Below, piece after piece: positions 44,176-53,104 of a stretch of 64,000 nt of DNA. Source of the DNA: Massilia sp. 9096. Its GTDB lineage: Bacteria > Pseudomonadota > Gammaproteobacteria > Burkholderiales > Burkholderiaceae_D. Every line of letters begins with the position of its first letter. Positions within the stretch are counted from its first letter, which is position 1. Position numbers and translations under genes: made by a program. The DNA lies in assembly GCF_000745265.1 (NCBI RefSeq), contig NZ_JQNN01000001.1, forward strand, positions 1,798,001-1,862,000, read 5' to 3'. The notes below the pieces were generated by a model. The model saw only the letters and a program-made list of their open reading frames with translations. It was not told the DNA's origin and ran no database searches.

Positions 44176-45591
44176 ATGACCCCGCACGCGCCGCCCCCTG
44201 ACGCCGACCTGTCCTCCACCGCCATGTCCCTGGCCGCCCCGCCCTCGCGCGACCTGGTGCTCGGCCTCGAGGACCGCCCCGGCGCCGTGGTCGCGATGCT
44301 GGCCGCGCTGCAGCACCTGCTGGCGATCATCGTCCCGATCGTCACCCCCGGCCTGCTGATCTGCCAGGCGCTGGGCGTCCCGGCGCGCGACACCAACCTG
44401 ATCGTCTCGATGTCGCTGGTGATCTCGGGCGTGGCCACCTTCGTGCAATGCCGCCGCTTCGGCCCGTTCGGCGCCGGCCTGCTGATCGTGCAAGGAACCA
44501 GCTTCAATTTCGTCGGACCGCTGATCGCCGGCGGCACCCTGATGCTCAAACAGGGCGTGCCGGTGCACGACGTGATGGCCGCGATCTTCGGCGTGGTGGT
44601 GGCCGGCGCCTTCGTCGAGATGGCGCTGTCGCGCATCCTGCCCTTCGTGCGGCGCCTGATCACGCCGCTGGTGACCGGCATCGTCGTACTGATGATCGGC
44701 CTCACGCTCATCAAGGTGGGCCTGGTCAGCATGGGCGGCGGCTACCCGGCGATGGCCAACGGCAGCTTCGCCAACGGCCAGAACCTGCTGTTGTCGGTCG
44801 TGGTGCTGGGCCTGATCGTCGTCATCAACCGCATGCCCTTCGCCTGGCTGCGCAGCAGCGCCATCGTGATCGCGCTGGCCGCCGGCTACGCGCTGGCCGC
44901 TTACCTGGGCCGGCTCGACTTTTCAGGCATGCACGCGGCGCCCTGGGTGCAGGCGCCGGTGCCGCTGCGCTTCGGCCTGGGCTTTTCCTGGCCGCTGTTC
45001 ATTCCGCTGATCGTGATCTACCTGGTGACCTCGCTCGAAGCGATCGGCGACGTCACCGCCACCAGCAAGGTCTCGCGCGAACCGGTCGACGGGCCGGTGT
45101 GGATGGCGCGCATCAAGGGCGGCGTGCTGGTCAACGGCGCCAATTCACTGCTGGCCGGCCTGTTCAACACCTTCCCGAGTTCGATCTTCGCCCAGAACAA
45201 CGGCGTGATCCAGCTGACCGGCATCGCCAGCCGCCGCGTCGGCATGTGGATCGCGCTGTTCCTGGTGCTGCTCGGCCTGTTCCCGAGCGTGGCCGGGGTG
45301 ATCCAGGCGGTGCCCGACCCGGTGCTGGGCGGCGCGGCGATGGTGATGTTCGGCGCGGTCGCGGCGGCCGGCATCAACATCCTGGCGGGCGTGACGCTGG
45401 ACCGGCGCGCCATGCTCATCATCGCGGTCTCGCTCGGGCTGGGGCTGGGGGTGGCGCAGGTGCCGGAATTCCTGGCGCACCTGCCGGCCGGACTGCGCAC
45501 CGTGTTCGAGTCGGGCGTGGCGACCGGCGGGATCAGCGCGCTGGCGCTGAACTGGTTCTTGCCGGCCGCGCGGCATACGCAGGCCGACTGA
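44176..45591 (+). CDS. NCS2 family nucleobase permease (xanthine/uric acid type)
   Basis: A 471-residue, 14-helix membrane protein. The NAT/NCS2 signature is [10 protein letters not shown] at about residue 340, and the substrate-site helix is [21 protein letters not shown] with the conserved Glu at about residue 288. It belongs with XanP/UacT-like proton symporters for xanthine or urate rather than with UraA, but the substrate is not certain. The start at 44176 (MTPHAPPPD) is chosen because the preceding frame overlaps the ilvD promoter region; no strong ribosome site is present (GACCGACC). Convergent with the LptA-like gene. Confidence 0.85.
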   Translation: MTPHAPPPDADLSSTAMSLAAPPSRDLVLGLEDRPGAVVAMLAALQHLLAIIVPIVTPGLLICQALGVPARDTNLIVSMSLVISGVATFVQCRRFGPFGAGLLIVQGTSFNFVGPLIAGGTLMLKQGVPVHDVMAAIFGVVVAGAFVEMALSRILPFVRRLITPLVTGIVVLMIGLTLIKVGLVSMGGGYPAMANGSFANGQNLLLSVVVLGLIVVINRMPFAWLRSSAIVIALAAGYALAAYLGRLDFSGMHAAPWVQAPVPLRFGLGFSWPLFIPLIVIYLVTSLEAIGDVTATSKVSREPVDGPVWMARIKGGVLVNGANSLLAGLFNTFPSSIFAQNNGVIQLTGIASRRVGMWIALFLVLLGLFPSVAGVIQAVPDPVLGGAAMVMFGAVAAAGINILAGVTLDRRAMLIIAVSLGLGLGVAQVPEFLAHLPAGLRTVFESGVATGGISALALNWFLPAARHTQAD

Positions 45592-45613
45592 GCACCGGCC
45601 GCGGGCGGCTGCG

Positions 45614-46195
45614 CTATCTGCCCGGCGCCGACGGCGCCGCGGCCATCGCCGAGCTCGGCAGCGCGCGGCGCGGTGCGAAGGTCATGCTGCCGCGGCCGTT
45701 CGACGGCCGGTCGCCGCCGACTGGATCGTTGCGCCCGACCAGCACCTCGCTGCGCTGGTCGTACGAGATGAAGGCGTCGTCCATCCGCTGCGTGACGTCC
45801 TGCCCCTCGAGCTGGCGGAGCGTCGCTTTCGAGAACAGCTTGACGACGTCGGTGCGCTCGTCGTACTCGATCCGTTCGGCCTGGCCGTCTGACCAGAGGT
45901 CGGGCCCGCCATCGCGTTTCACACGGAAGCTGGCGAACCCGCCCGGCGCCGCCGTCAGGATGAAGGTGCGGTAACCGTCCGCGGCCTCGTCGACCTCGGC
46001 CCGCTCGGCATCCAGGACCATGGTGCCGCGGGTGATGACGACGTGACCGGTCGCGATCGTCTTTTGCGCCGCCTTGTCGTAGCGGACGACGCCGAAGTCG
46101 GCATGGACCTGCTTGAGCGCGTCGGCGCGTTCCGCGTGCACGGCGAGCGGCAGCGACAGCAAGAAGGCGAAGGAAGTCAAGGCGAAAGGTTTCAT
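45614..46195 (-). CDS. LptA/OstA-like periplasmic protein
   Basis: A 193-residue exported protein with a signal peptide (MKPFALTSFAFLLSLPLAVHA, cleaved near residue 21). The beta-jellyroll OstA pattern is visible: VRYDKAAQKTIATGHVVITRGTMVLDAE, SDGQAERIEYDERTDVVKLFSKA and DDAFISYDQRSEVLVG. LptA carries lipopolysaccharide across the periplasm. This copy is not near lptB/lptC, so it may be a secondary paralogue. The last 30 residues are Ala/Pro-rich. The ATG at 46193-46195 fits the signal peptide; no strong ribosome site. Confidence 0.78.
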   Translation of the reverse strand: MKPFALTSFAFLLSLPLAVHAERADALKQVHADFGVVRYDKAAQKTIATGHVVITRGTMVLDAERAEVDEAADGYRTFILTAAPGGFASFRVKRDGGPDLWSDGQAERIEYDERTDVVKLFSKATLRQLEGQDVTQRMDDAFISYDQRSEVLVGRNDPVGGDRPSNGRGSMTFAPRRALPSSAMAAAPSAPGR

Positions 46196-46572
46196 CGGCG
46201 CTCGCTCGTGATGGAAAGGGATACCGCCATGTCGATCACTGCCCAGTCTACGCACAGAATGTCTTGAAGGCAAGTAACTGCCTGCTTGGCCGACCCGCTC
46301 TTGTTCCGCTGAAATATGCGTTTCAGGAAATCATATTTGTGCAAATGATTCATTTGGGCTATAGTTAAACCCGGGTGCTCGCACCGGCTTGCCCCCTCCC
46401 ATCCAGTCCAGCCGCCGCCTTACCAGCGGCGCCGGTGCGGTACCCGCCTCCCGCCAAGGCCATCGTGCGCGCCGCTGCCGACTCGATGACCACACGCCCG
46501 CGCCAGCGGGTTCCGATCCATCTGCGTGCGGCCTTCCCTTTGCGGCGCCGCGCGCCCGGCGCTGGAGATCCC
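46196..46572 (+). promoter_or_regulatory. Intergenic region with inverted repeat and promoter for the unknown-protein operon
   Basis: In this 377-base gap, AATCAT (46329-46334) and ATGATT (46345-46350) form a dyad with ten bases between. TTGTGC (46337-46342) and TATAGT (46360-46365), 17 bases apart, form a likely promoter overlapping the dyad. This leaves a leader of about 200 bases before the gene at 46573, which stays open in frame from 46375 but has no ribosome site until 46563. Confidence 0.5.
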
Positions 46573-47676
46573 ATGATTTCAACACAGTCCGTTCCCGTGA
46601 CACGTCCGCACGCCGCCGCACTGCTGGCCGTGCTGTGCGGCGCGCTGCTGGCGGCGGCGTTCGACGCCCAGGCGGCGCCGCCCAGGCACCGCGCCGCCGC
46701 CAGGCCGGCCTTGCCGGCGCTGGCCGATTTCAATGCCCTGAGCGGCGCGCAAGCGCAAGCCTGCGGCGCGCCGTTCGATGCGCGCCTGGCGGCGCTGGGC
46801 CAGCCCGGCCTGCGTCAATGCGCCTGGAGCGGCCACGTCGAGATGGTCTATTGGCCGGCCTTGACACTGCCAGCGCGCGCCTGCCTGCCGCCCGGCGCGA
46901 TCGCCTGGGAGCGCCTGGCCGCGACCACGCGCTCGCGCGTGCCGGCCTGGAACGCCGCCTGGAGCTCGCAGGCGCTGTTCAGCGAGGACGCCGGGTTCCA
47001 GCAGGCCTTTGCCCTATGGCGCACGGCGGACGGCGCCTGGTCCGCCGCGCTGTGGCGCTGGCAGCCGTCGGACAAGGCGGCGACGCGCGCCTGGCAAGAA
47101 AAGCATTGGAACGCCGTGCTTGCCACAGCCGGCGTGCATACCGCCGCCACGCCGGCGCCGTCGGTGCTGCAGCAGGCTTGGCTCGGCGCCACCGAGGGCA
47201 AGCCGCGCGTGATCGACGGCGAGACCTGGCGCTGGGTCGCGCAGGACGCCTGCCTGAGCCTGCAGACCACGGGTCTGGGCCAGGCGGCGCTGCACCTGCC
47301 CTGGTCGCGCGACGATGCGCGCCTGGAACAGCGCTCGGCGATGCAGGTGCAGCTGGCGCGCCGCATCCCGGACGCCGACTGGCTGGTGCCGTTCACACTG
47401 ATCGATCCGGCCACGCCGGGCACGCGCAGCAGCGCCAAGTTCATCGCCGTCTGGCGCCAGGGCGCGGCCGTCGACGGCCAGCTGTGGATGCCGCAGCGCG
47501 AGGGCGGCGGCATGGTGCGCGCGCGCGTGACGAGCGCGCTGGCGGGCGGCGCAGGCGCGGATACGCGCAGTGATGCCCGCACTGAAAGCCGCAGTGACAA
47601 CGTCAGGCGCCGCGCCGACCTGCTCGAGCGCGAGCTGACCACGCTCGCCCACGCCTGGGAGGCGCGCCATGACTGA
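46573..47676 (+). CDS. Secreted protein of unknown function upstream of a cation antiporter
   Basis: A 367-residue protein. The start at 46573 is supported by GGAGA at 46563-46567 and by a signal peptide right after it (LLAVLCGALLAAAFDAQAAPP). The mature part has four Cys in two groups (CGAPFDARLAALGQPGLRQC; ARACLPPGA and DACLSLQ), many Trp, and a C-terminal basic helix. I do not recognise a family. It overlaps the antiporter gene by eight bases, so the two are translated together. A periplasmic partner of the transporter is possible but is only inference. An in-frame open stretch back to 46375 lacks a start signal. Confidence 0.7.
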   Translation: MISTQSVPVTRPHAAALLAVLCGALLAAAFDAQAAPPRHRAAARPALPALADFNALSGAQAQACGAPFDARLAALGQPGLRQCAWSGHVEMVYWPALTLPARACLPPGAIAWERLAATTRSRVPAWNAAWSSQALFSEDAGFQQAFALWRTADGAWSAALWRWQPSDKAATRAWQEKHWNAVLATAGVHTAATPAPSVLQQAWLGATEGKPRVIDGETWRWVAQDACLSLQTTGLGQAALHLPWSRDDARLEQRSAMQVQLARRIPDADWLVPFTLIDPATPGTRSSAKFIAVWRQGAAVDGQLWMPQREGGGMVRARVTSALAGGAGADTRSDARTESRSDNVRRRADLLERELTTLAHAWEARHD

Positions 47677-48901
47677 AGACCTGACCACCCCCTTGTTCCT
47701 GCTGTCGCCGCTGGCGGTGCTCGGCGCCGGCCTGATGGTCGCGCTGGTGATCGGCTTGACGCTGCAACGCTTCCAGATCCCGAAACTGTACGGCGCGGTG
47801 ATCGCCGGGCTGCTGCTCGGCGCGTCGGGTGCGGGCCTGATCGACCGCGCGCTGCTTGGCCAGTTCCAGGAGCTGATGAACGGCGCGGCCGCGCTGGTGC
47901 TGTTCGACGTCGGGCGCAAGATGGACCTGGGCTGGCTGCTGCGCAGCGGGCGCCAGGGCCGCAGCCTGCTGCTGGCGACGCTGGCGCGCGGGGCGGCCGC
48001 GGCCATCGTCCTGGGTGCATTCGGGCTGCCGTGGGGCGCGGCGGTGTTCATCGGCTCGATCCTGATCGCGGTGAACCCGGTGATCCTGAGCTCGATGATC
48101 GCCGACGAAAACGCCAGCGGCACCAGCACCTTCGCCAGCGCGAACATGGTCGGCGTGAGCAACCTGGTGGCGCTGCTGGCGCTGGGCATCACGCTGGCCT
48201 GGACGCGCAGCCACGGGGCCGACGCCGATGTCGGCAACGGCAGCGGTTTTGCCGCCGAACTGGTGCGCCAGGGCGGCAAGCTGGCGCTCGGCGCCGCCAT
48301 CGCCGGCCTGTGCTACGCGCTGTATGCACTGGCCACCCGCCTGTGCAAGGTGCCGGCGACGATGCGCCCGGGGATGCTGCTGGCGGCGCTGTTGATCGAC
48401 CTCGGCCTGTGCTCGGTCACCGCCTCGAGCGCCCTGCTGTCGCTGCTGCTGATGGGGGTCCTGCTGCGCAACGCCGAAAAGCGCGACAACGTGTTCCAGG
48501 CCCAGCTCGCGACCGCCCAGGACATCGGCTACGTGCTGCTGTTCCTGATGTCGGCGGCGCTGGTCGACCTGCCCCAGCTGCTGCTGGAGATGCGCCAGCC
48601 GCGCGTGCTGCTGGCGGCGCTCGCGGTGTTCCTGCTGCGCGTGGCCGCCACCCGCCTGGCGCTGTGGCCGGCCAGCGCCTGGGACGCGCGCAAGAAGCAT
48701 GCGATGGCGCTGTCGATGTGTTCGCTGGTCAGCTATGGCGGCCTGGTGGTCGACAGCACGCTGAACGCCTACACCGGGCTGGACCCGACCTCCACCGCAG
48801 TGATGGGCGCGCTGCTCACCCTGAACGTCCTGCTGGCGCCCGGCCTGACCTGGCTCGGCCTGCGCCTGGCCGGAGAAACCTATCGAGGAGGATCGCAATG
48901 A
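47669..48901 (+). CDS. Cation:proton antiporter (CPA2-like) family membrane protein
   Basis: A 410-residue membrane protein with about 12-13 helices in the Na+/H+ exchanger pattern: KLYGAVIAGLLLGASGAGL, ALVLFDVGRKMDLGWLL, and ILIAVNPVILSSMIADENASGT, in which Asn-Pro replaces the Asp-Asp of electrogenic antiporters. There is no C-terminal TrkA/RCK domain, so it is a short form. It probably exchanges Na+ or K+ for protons. Overlaps the upstream unknown gene by eight bases and the ybdK gene by four (ATGA), so the three are probably one operon. Confidence 0.75.
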   Translation: MTEDLTTPLFLLSPLAVLGAGLMVALVIGLTLQRFQIPKLYGAVIAGLLLGASGAGLIDRALLGQFQELMNGAAALVLFDVGRKMDLGWLLRSGRQGRSLLLATLARGAAAAIVLGAFGLPWGAAVFIGSILIAVNPVILSSMIADENASGTSTFASANMVGVSNLVALLALGITLAWTRSHGADADVGNGSGFAAELVRQGGKLALGAAIAGLCYALYALATRLCKVPATMRPGMLLAALLIDLGLCSVTASSALLSLLLMGVLLRNAEKRDNVFQAQLATAQDIGYVLLFLMSAALVDLPQLLLEMRQPRVLLAALAVFLLRVAATRLALWPASAWDARKKHAMALSMCSLVSYGGLVVDSTLNAYTGLDPTSTAVMGALLTLNVLLAPGLTWLGLRLAGETYRGGSQ

Positions 48902-50103
48902 GCGACCTGACCATTCCCGCGGCCGTGCAGAACGGGCAGAACGATGCGCAAGCCGCGGCCAATTCGGGCCAGGGGCCGGCCTACCTGCCCGACTTCAAGA
49001 CGTCCACCCCCGGCACCATGGGCATCGAGCTCGAACTGATGGTGCTGGACCGCCTGACCTACGACCTGTTCCCGGCCGCGCCCGACATCCTGCGCCTGCT
49101 CGACAAGGAAGACAAGCCGTGGGTGCACACGCCCGAGATCACCACCTCGATGCTGGAAGTGGCGACCTCGATCCTGACCTCGTTCGACGCCGCGGCCGAG
49201 CAGCTCGAACACATCCGCCAGACCGTGCAGCGCGCCGCCTTCGAGGTCGGTGCCGCGATCTCGGGCGGCGGCGCGCACCCGTTCCAGAAGTGGCACGAGC
49301 AGCGCATCTACCCGAAGGAGCGCTACTTCGCCTCCGAGCGCAAGTACGGCTACCTGGCCAAGCTGTTCACGGTGTTCGGCATGCACGTGCACATCGGCGC
49401 AGGCAATGCCGACGAGGCCATGCGCCTGACCGCCTGGCTGACCCAGCGCGCCCCGCTGTTCATCGCCTTATCCAGCAACTCGCCGTGCTGGCAGGGCGAA
49501 GTCTCCGGCTTTTGCAGCTCGCGCAGCAACGTGGTCGGGGCTTTTCCGATGAGCGGCATCCTGCCGTTCGAGATCCGCACCTGGCAGGATTTCCGCGACC
49601 ACTTCGACGCCCTTGCCGGGCACGGCATCGTCAACAGCATCAAGGACTTTTACTGGGACGTGCGCCCGAAACCCGAGTACGGCACCATCGAGCTGCGCGT
49701 GCTCGACACGCCGCTCAAGCCGGTGCACGCCGCCGCGCTGGCCTGCTACGCGCGCGAACTGGTGCTGGAATGGGTCGAACAGCCGGGCCGCTGGCCGGCC
49801 AACGGCAGCCGCGAGCTGTACGTCTGGAACCGCTTCAACGCCGCGCGCGACGGCGTCGAAGGCAGCTGGATCGACCCCGAGAGCGGCGCCACGATCGGCA
49901 TCGTCGAGGCGGTGCGCGCCGACCTCGCGCGCCTGCGCGCGCGCACGCGCGACCCCGGTTTCGTGACCGCCTGCGGCGTGATCGAGACGCTGATGCGCGA
50001 CGGCGGCCAGGCCGGCTGGCTGCGCGCGCATCTCGAGACCGGCGGCGGGATGAACGACCTGGCGCGCATGGCCGCCGAAATGTTCGAGCACGGCGCGCCC
50101 TGA
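48898..50103 (+). CDS. ybdK: YbdK-type carboxylate-amine ligase (glutamate-cysteine ligase family 2)
   Basis: A 401-residue enzyme of the GCS2 family: TMGIELELMVLDR at about residues 40-52, HTPEITTSMLEVATSI, GGGAHPFQKWHEQRIYP, and FGMHVHIGAGNADEAM with the metal/ATP-binding residues. These enzymes ligate glutamate and an amine, classically glutamate and cysteine, with ATP; in bacteria with GshA the YbdK branch has weak activity and unknown role. Start fixed by AGGAGG and the ATGA overlap with the antiporter gene. The operon association with an ion antiporter suggests a stress or osmolyte role, as inference. Confidence 0.85.
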   Translation: MSDLTIPAAVQNGQNDAQAAANSGQGPAYLPDFKTSTPGTMGIELELMVLDRLTYDLFPAAPDILRLLDKEDKPWVHTPEITTSMLEVATSILTSFDAAAEQLEHIRQTVQRAAFEVGAAISGGGAHPFQKWHEQRIYPKERYFASERKYGYLAKLFTVFGMHVHIGAGNADEAMRLTAWLTQRAPLFIALSSNSPCWQGEVSGFCSSRSNVVGAFPMSGILPFEIRTWQDFRDHFDALAGHGIVNSIKDFYWDVRPKPEYGTIELRVLDTPLKPVHAAALACYARELVLEWVEQPGRWPANGSRELYVWNRFNAARDGVEGSWIDPESGATIGIVEAVRADLARLRARTRDPGFVTACGVIETLMRDGGQAGWLRAHLETGGGMNDLARMAAEMFEHGAP

Positions 50104-50175
50104 GGCGGCGCGTATCCGGCAAGGCGGGCGCGGTGGTATCATGCCGCCCCCGCCCTTTCGACTCACCTATACAAG

Positions 50176-50898
50176 ATGTTCCCCGCGCACCACTTCGGCC
50201 TCGACATCAACCTCAATCTGAGCGCCGCCCTCAAGACCCTGCTCCTGAGTCTCGACCTGGTCGGCACCTTCGTGTTCGCGCTGAGCGGCGCCGCCGCCGG
50301 GGCGCGCCGCCGGCTCGACATCTTCGGCGTGCTGGTGCTGTCGTTCGTGGCCGCCAACTCGGGCGGCATCCTGCGCGACGTCCTGATCGGCGCCACGCCC
50401 CCGAACGCGATCGGCGACTGGCGCTACCTGGCGGTGTCGCTGCTGGCCGGCGTGGCCGTGTTCTTCTGGAACCCGGTCATCGAACGGCTGCGCAACCCGG
50501 TGCAGATGTTCGACGCCGCCGGCCTGGCGCTGTTTTGCGTCGCCGGCGCGCAAAAGGCGCTCGTGTTCGGCCTGCAGCCGCTGTCGGCGGCGCTGCTGGG
50601 CATGTTGACCGGGATCGGCGGCGGCGTGGCGCGCGACGTGCTGCTGTCCGAGGTGCCGTCGGTGTTCCGCTCGGATATCTACGCGGTGGCGGCGCTGGCC
50701 GGCGCCACCGTGGTGGTGGCCGGCGACGCGCTCGGCCTGGCCTCGACACCGACCGCGCTCGCCGGCGCGGCGCTGTGCTTCGGCCTGCGGATGGCGGCGA
50801 TCCGGCTCGGCTGGCACCTGCCGGTGGCGCGCACGCCGGGACAGAGCGGACCCGGGTCACGCCCGACCGGCAGCGGCGAGCATCGGGACGACCGCTGA
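50176..50898 (+). CDS. TRIC-type (UPF0126/YadS-like) membrane channel protein
   Basis: A 240-residue protein with seven hydrophobic segments in two repeats. Each repeat carries the TRIC/UPF0126 pattern: GTFVFALSGAAAGARRRLDIFGVLVLSFVAANSGGILRDVLIGATPP in the first, and GLALFCVAGAQKALVFG with GIGGGVARDVLLSEVP in the second. Bacterial homologues form trimeric cation channels or are annotated as YadS/YicG glycine transporters. Start at 50176 has no strong ribosome site. Same direction as ybdK, 72 bases downstream, perhaps independently transcribed. The last 35 residues are polar and low complexity. Confidence 0.83.
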   Translation: MFPAHHFGLDINLNLSAALKTLLLSLDLVGTFVFALSGAAAGARRRLDIFGVLVLSFVAANSGGILRDVLIGATPPNAIGDWRYLAVSLLAGVAVFFWNPVIERLRNPVQMFDAAGLALFCVAGAQKALVFGLQPLSAALLGMLTGIGGGVARDVLLSEVPSVFRSDIYAVAALAGATVVVAGDALGLASTPTALAGAALCFGLRMAAIRLGWHLPVARTPGQSGPGSRPTGSGEHRDDR

Positions 50899-51123
50899 CG
50901 CCGGGACGGTTGCAGCGCCGACCAGGAAGCATGCCGCCGTCGGCAGGGATCGCGTGCCCCTGCCGCTTGTTGGCGGGGTTTGGGTTGGAAGCTTGTTCGA
51001 TAGTCGGTTAGTTGCAGAATTCCGCTGAGCTATCGATCGTCGCCGTGCTCGTCGTTATCGGCGGTATCATCGACGGCAGAGCGCATCCCATGCGCCGCCC
51101 GCCATCATGACGACAGGAGACCC

Positions 51124-52707
51124 ATGAACCGCTCGTACCCGCCCGCCATCCGCACGCTGTTCTTGCTCGCCCCTGCGCTCGCCCTGGCCACAGGCCCGGC
51201 CCACGCCCTGCAATTGCACCAGGGAGAAATCGACGGCCAGCGCAAGGGCGGCGTCACGCGCTACCTCGGGATACCCTACGCCGGCGCCCCGGTCGGCGAA
51301 CACCGCTGGCGCGCGTCCCTGCCCGCGCCGTCCTGGTCCGGCACGCTGCACGCCGACCATTTCGCGGCCAACTGCCAGCAGGCGCCGGCGCCAAAAGCCT
51401 TTCGCGCCTGGACCAGCGAGTACCTGATCGAAGGCCCGATCAGCGAGGATTGCCTGTACCTGAACGTCTGGTCTCCGGCCGGCGGCGACGTCTCGGGCGC
51501 CAAGGTGGCCACCGCCCTGCCGGTGCTGGTCTGGATCCACGGCGGCGGCTTCACCAGTGGCGGCGCCACGGTCCCGGTCTACGACGGCCAGGCGCTGGCG
51601 GCCAAGGGCGTGGTCGCGGTCAGCATCAATTACCGGCTGGGCGTGTATGGTTTCCTGTCGCACGCGGCGCTGCGCGGCGAAAACCCGGAGCACGCGAGCG
51701 GCAACTACGGCCTGCTCGACCAGATCGCGGCGCTGCGCTGGGTGCGCGAGAACATCGCGGCCTTCGGCGGCGATCCGCAGCGCGTGACGCTCGCGGGCCA
51801 GTCGGCGGGGGCGGCCTCGGTGCACGACCTGATCGCCTCGCCACTGGCGCACGGGCTGTTCCAGCGCGCGATCGCCGAGAGCGGATCGGGCATGGGCGGC
51901 GCCCTGCAGGACGGCGACGCGTCGGATGCGGTCGGCGCGCGCTTGCTGGCCAAGGCCGGCGTCGCCGACGTCGCGGCGCTGCGCAAGCTGCCGGCCGCAC
52001 AGCTCGATGCGGCGGCGGCGGGGCTGTCGTTCCGCCCCAACATCGACGGCCGCGTGTTGCCGGACCCCAGCTTCGAAGGACGCAACACCAACGACGTGCC
52101 GATGCTGACCGGCCTCACCGCTGACGAAGGCAGCTCGATGTCGCCGACCTACGGCCAGGCCACGCCGGCCTCGTTCGCGGCCGCTCTGGCGCAGCGCTAC
52201 GGCGCCCTCGCGCCCGCGTTCGCGCGCGCCTACCCGGCCGCGTCCACCGAGCAGGCCGGCGCCAGCGCGAAGCAGCTGGTGCGCGACCGCGGCCTGGCGT
52301 CGACCTGGCAATGGGCGAAAACGCGCATGGCCACGAGCCCGCAGCCGATCTACCTGTATTACTTCACCCACGTCGAACCCGGCCCGGAGGCGCAGCGCTA
52401 CGGCGCCTTCCACTCGTCCGAGATACCCTATGTGTTCGCCACGCTGGACCGGGCCGAGCGGCCGTTCAGCGCGCAGGACCGCGCGCTGTCGCGCACGATC
52501 GGGCAGTACTGGGTCAACTGGATCAGCAGCGGCGATCCGAACGGACCGGGCCTGCCGGCCTGGCCCCGCCTGCGCCCGGACGCAGCACGGATGCTGGAGA
52601 TCGGCACGCACAGCCAGGCGCGTCCGATTTTGCCGCAGGAAAAGTTATCGCTGTTCGAGCGCACCATCGTCCAGGGTGGCCGGCTCGGCTTGTTCTCGCA
52701 GGATTGA
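51124..52707 (+). CDS. Secreted type-B carboxylesterase
   Basis: A 527-residue exported esterase; the signal peptide ends near residue 28 (LALATGPAHA). The oxyanion loop is VWIHGGGFTSGGA, the nucleophile is in GQSAGAASVHDL, the Glu is in LTADEGSS and the His in GAFHSSEIPYVF. A disulfide is suggested by Cys in ANCQQAPAP and SEDCLYLNVW. It hydrolyses carboxylic esters outside the cytoplasmic membrane; substrate unknown. ACAGGAGA just before the ATG supports the start. Standing alone, it is transcribed in the direction of the small gene at 52895. Confidence 0.88.
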   Translation: MNRSYPPAIRTLFLLAPALALATGPAHALQLHQGEIDGQRKGGVTRYLGIPYAGAPVGEHRWRASLPAPSWSGTLHADHFAANCQQAPAPKAFRAWTSEYLIEGPISEDCLYLNVWSPAGGDVSGAKVATALPVLVWIHGGGFTSGGATVPVYDGQALAAKGVVAVSINYRLGVYGFLSHAALRGENPEHASGNYGLLDQIAALRWVRENIAAFGGDPQRVTLAGQSAGAASVHDLIASPLAHGLFQRAIAESGSGMGGALQDGDASDAVGARLLAKAGVADVAALRKLPAAQLDAAAAGLSFRPNIDGRVLPDPSFEGRNTNDVPMLTGLTADEGSSMSPTYGQATPASFAAALAQRYGALAPAFARAYPAASTEQAGASAKQLVRDRGLASTWQWAKTRMATSPQPIYLYYFTHVEPGPEAQRYGAFHSSEIPYVFATLDRAERPFSAQDRALSRTIGQYWVNWISSGDPNGPGLPAWPRLRPDAARMLEIGTHSQARPILPQEKLSLFERTIVQGGRLGLFSQD

Positions 52708-52894
52708 CGCGTTCCTTCCACTCGAAGCAAGCCCGCGGCAAGCGTAGGTGAGTTCCAGTTCAGATATTGTTCCAGATCGCAGCGCGACAACCCGCAGTGG
52801 CTAGAGTACGCGCACTCCCGCGCTGTCGCACCGTGCGGGAATGCCACCCGGGATCATCCGGGACGACTTCAGACCACGATCTTTTGGAGAAAAC

Positions 52895-52999
52895 ATGCTG
52901 CACGAACTGGCTGTACGAGCAAGCGAGCTGGCGGGGGGCGACCTCTGGGCCGAGATCTTCAAGTTCCTGGCCGCGCTGGCCAAGATCTTCCACTGGTAA
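52895..52999 (+). CDS. Small 34-residue protein of unknown function
   Basis: ATG at 52895 with TTTTGGAGA ending six bases upstream, 34 codons, stop TAA at 52997. The product begins MLHELAVRASELAGGDLW and ends FLAALAKIFHW, so the C-terminal half can form an amphipathic helix with aromatic ends (AEIFKFLAALAKIF). A strong terminator follows 20 bases after the stop. A site for its own promoter lies in the 190-base gap after the carboxylesterase, but no convincing boxes were identified. It is too short for gene callers and matches no family known to me. Could be a small membrane-active regulator or a leader peptide. Confidence 0.5.
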   Translation: MLHELAVRASELAGGDLWAEIFKFLAALAKIFHW

Positions 53000-53018
53000 G
53001 CGCCCGCCGCGAGGCCGC

Positions 53019-53058
53019 GAAAAAAGGCCCGGCGCCATTGCGGCGGCCGGGCCTTTTT
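53019..53058. terminator. Strong bidirectional intrinsic terminator
   Basis: AAAAAGGCCCGGC (53021-53033) and GCCGGGCCTTTTT (53046-53058) pair over 13 bases around a 12-base loop. It sits between the small gene and the convergent alcohol dehydrogenase and can stop both. Confidence 0.92.
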
Positions 53059-53104
53059 CATGAAGCGAGATTCAACGCGCCATCAAGCCAGCATCATGCA
53101 GCCG

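Noticed and set aside
46375..46572. Upstream extension of the unknown secreted protein
   Set aside because: The signal peptide and ribosome site fall at 46573; the upstream part is Pro/Arg-rich and has no start signal.
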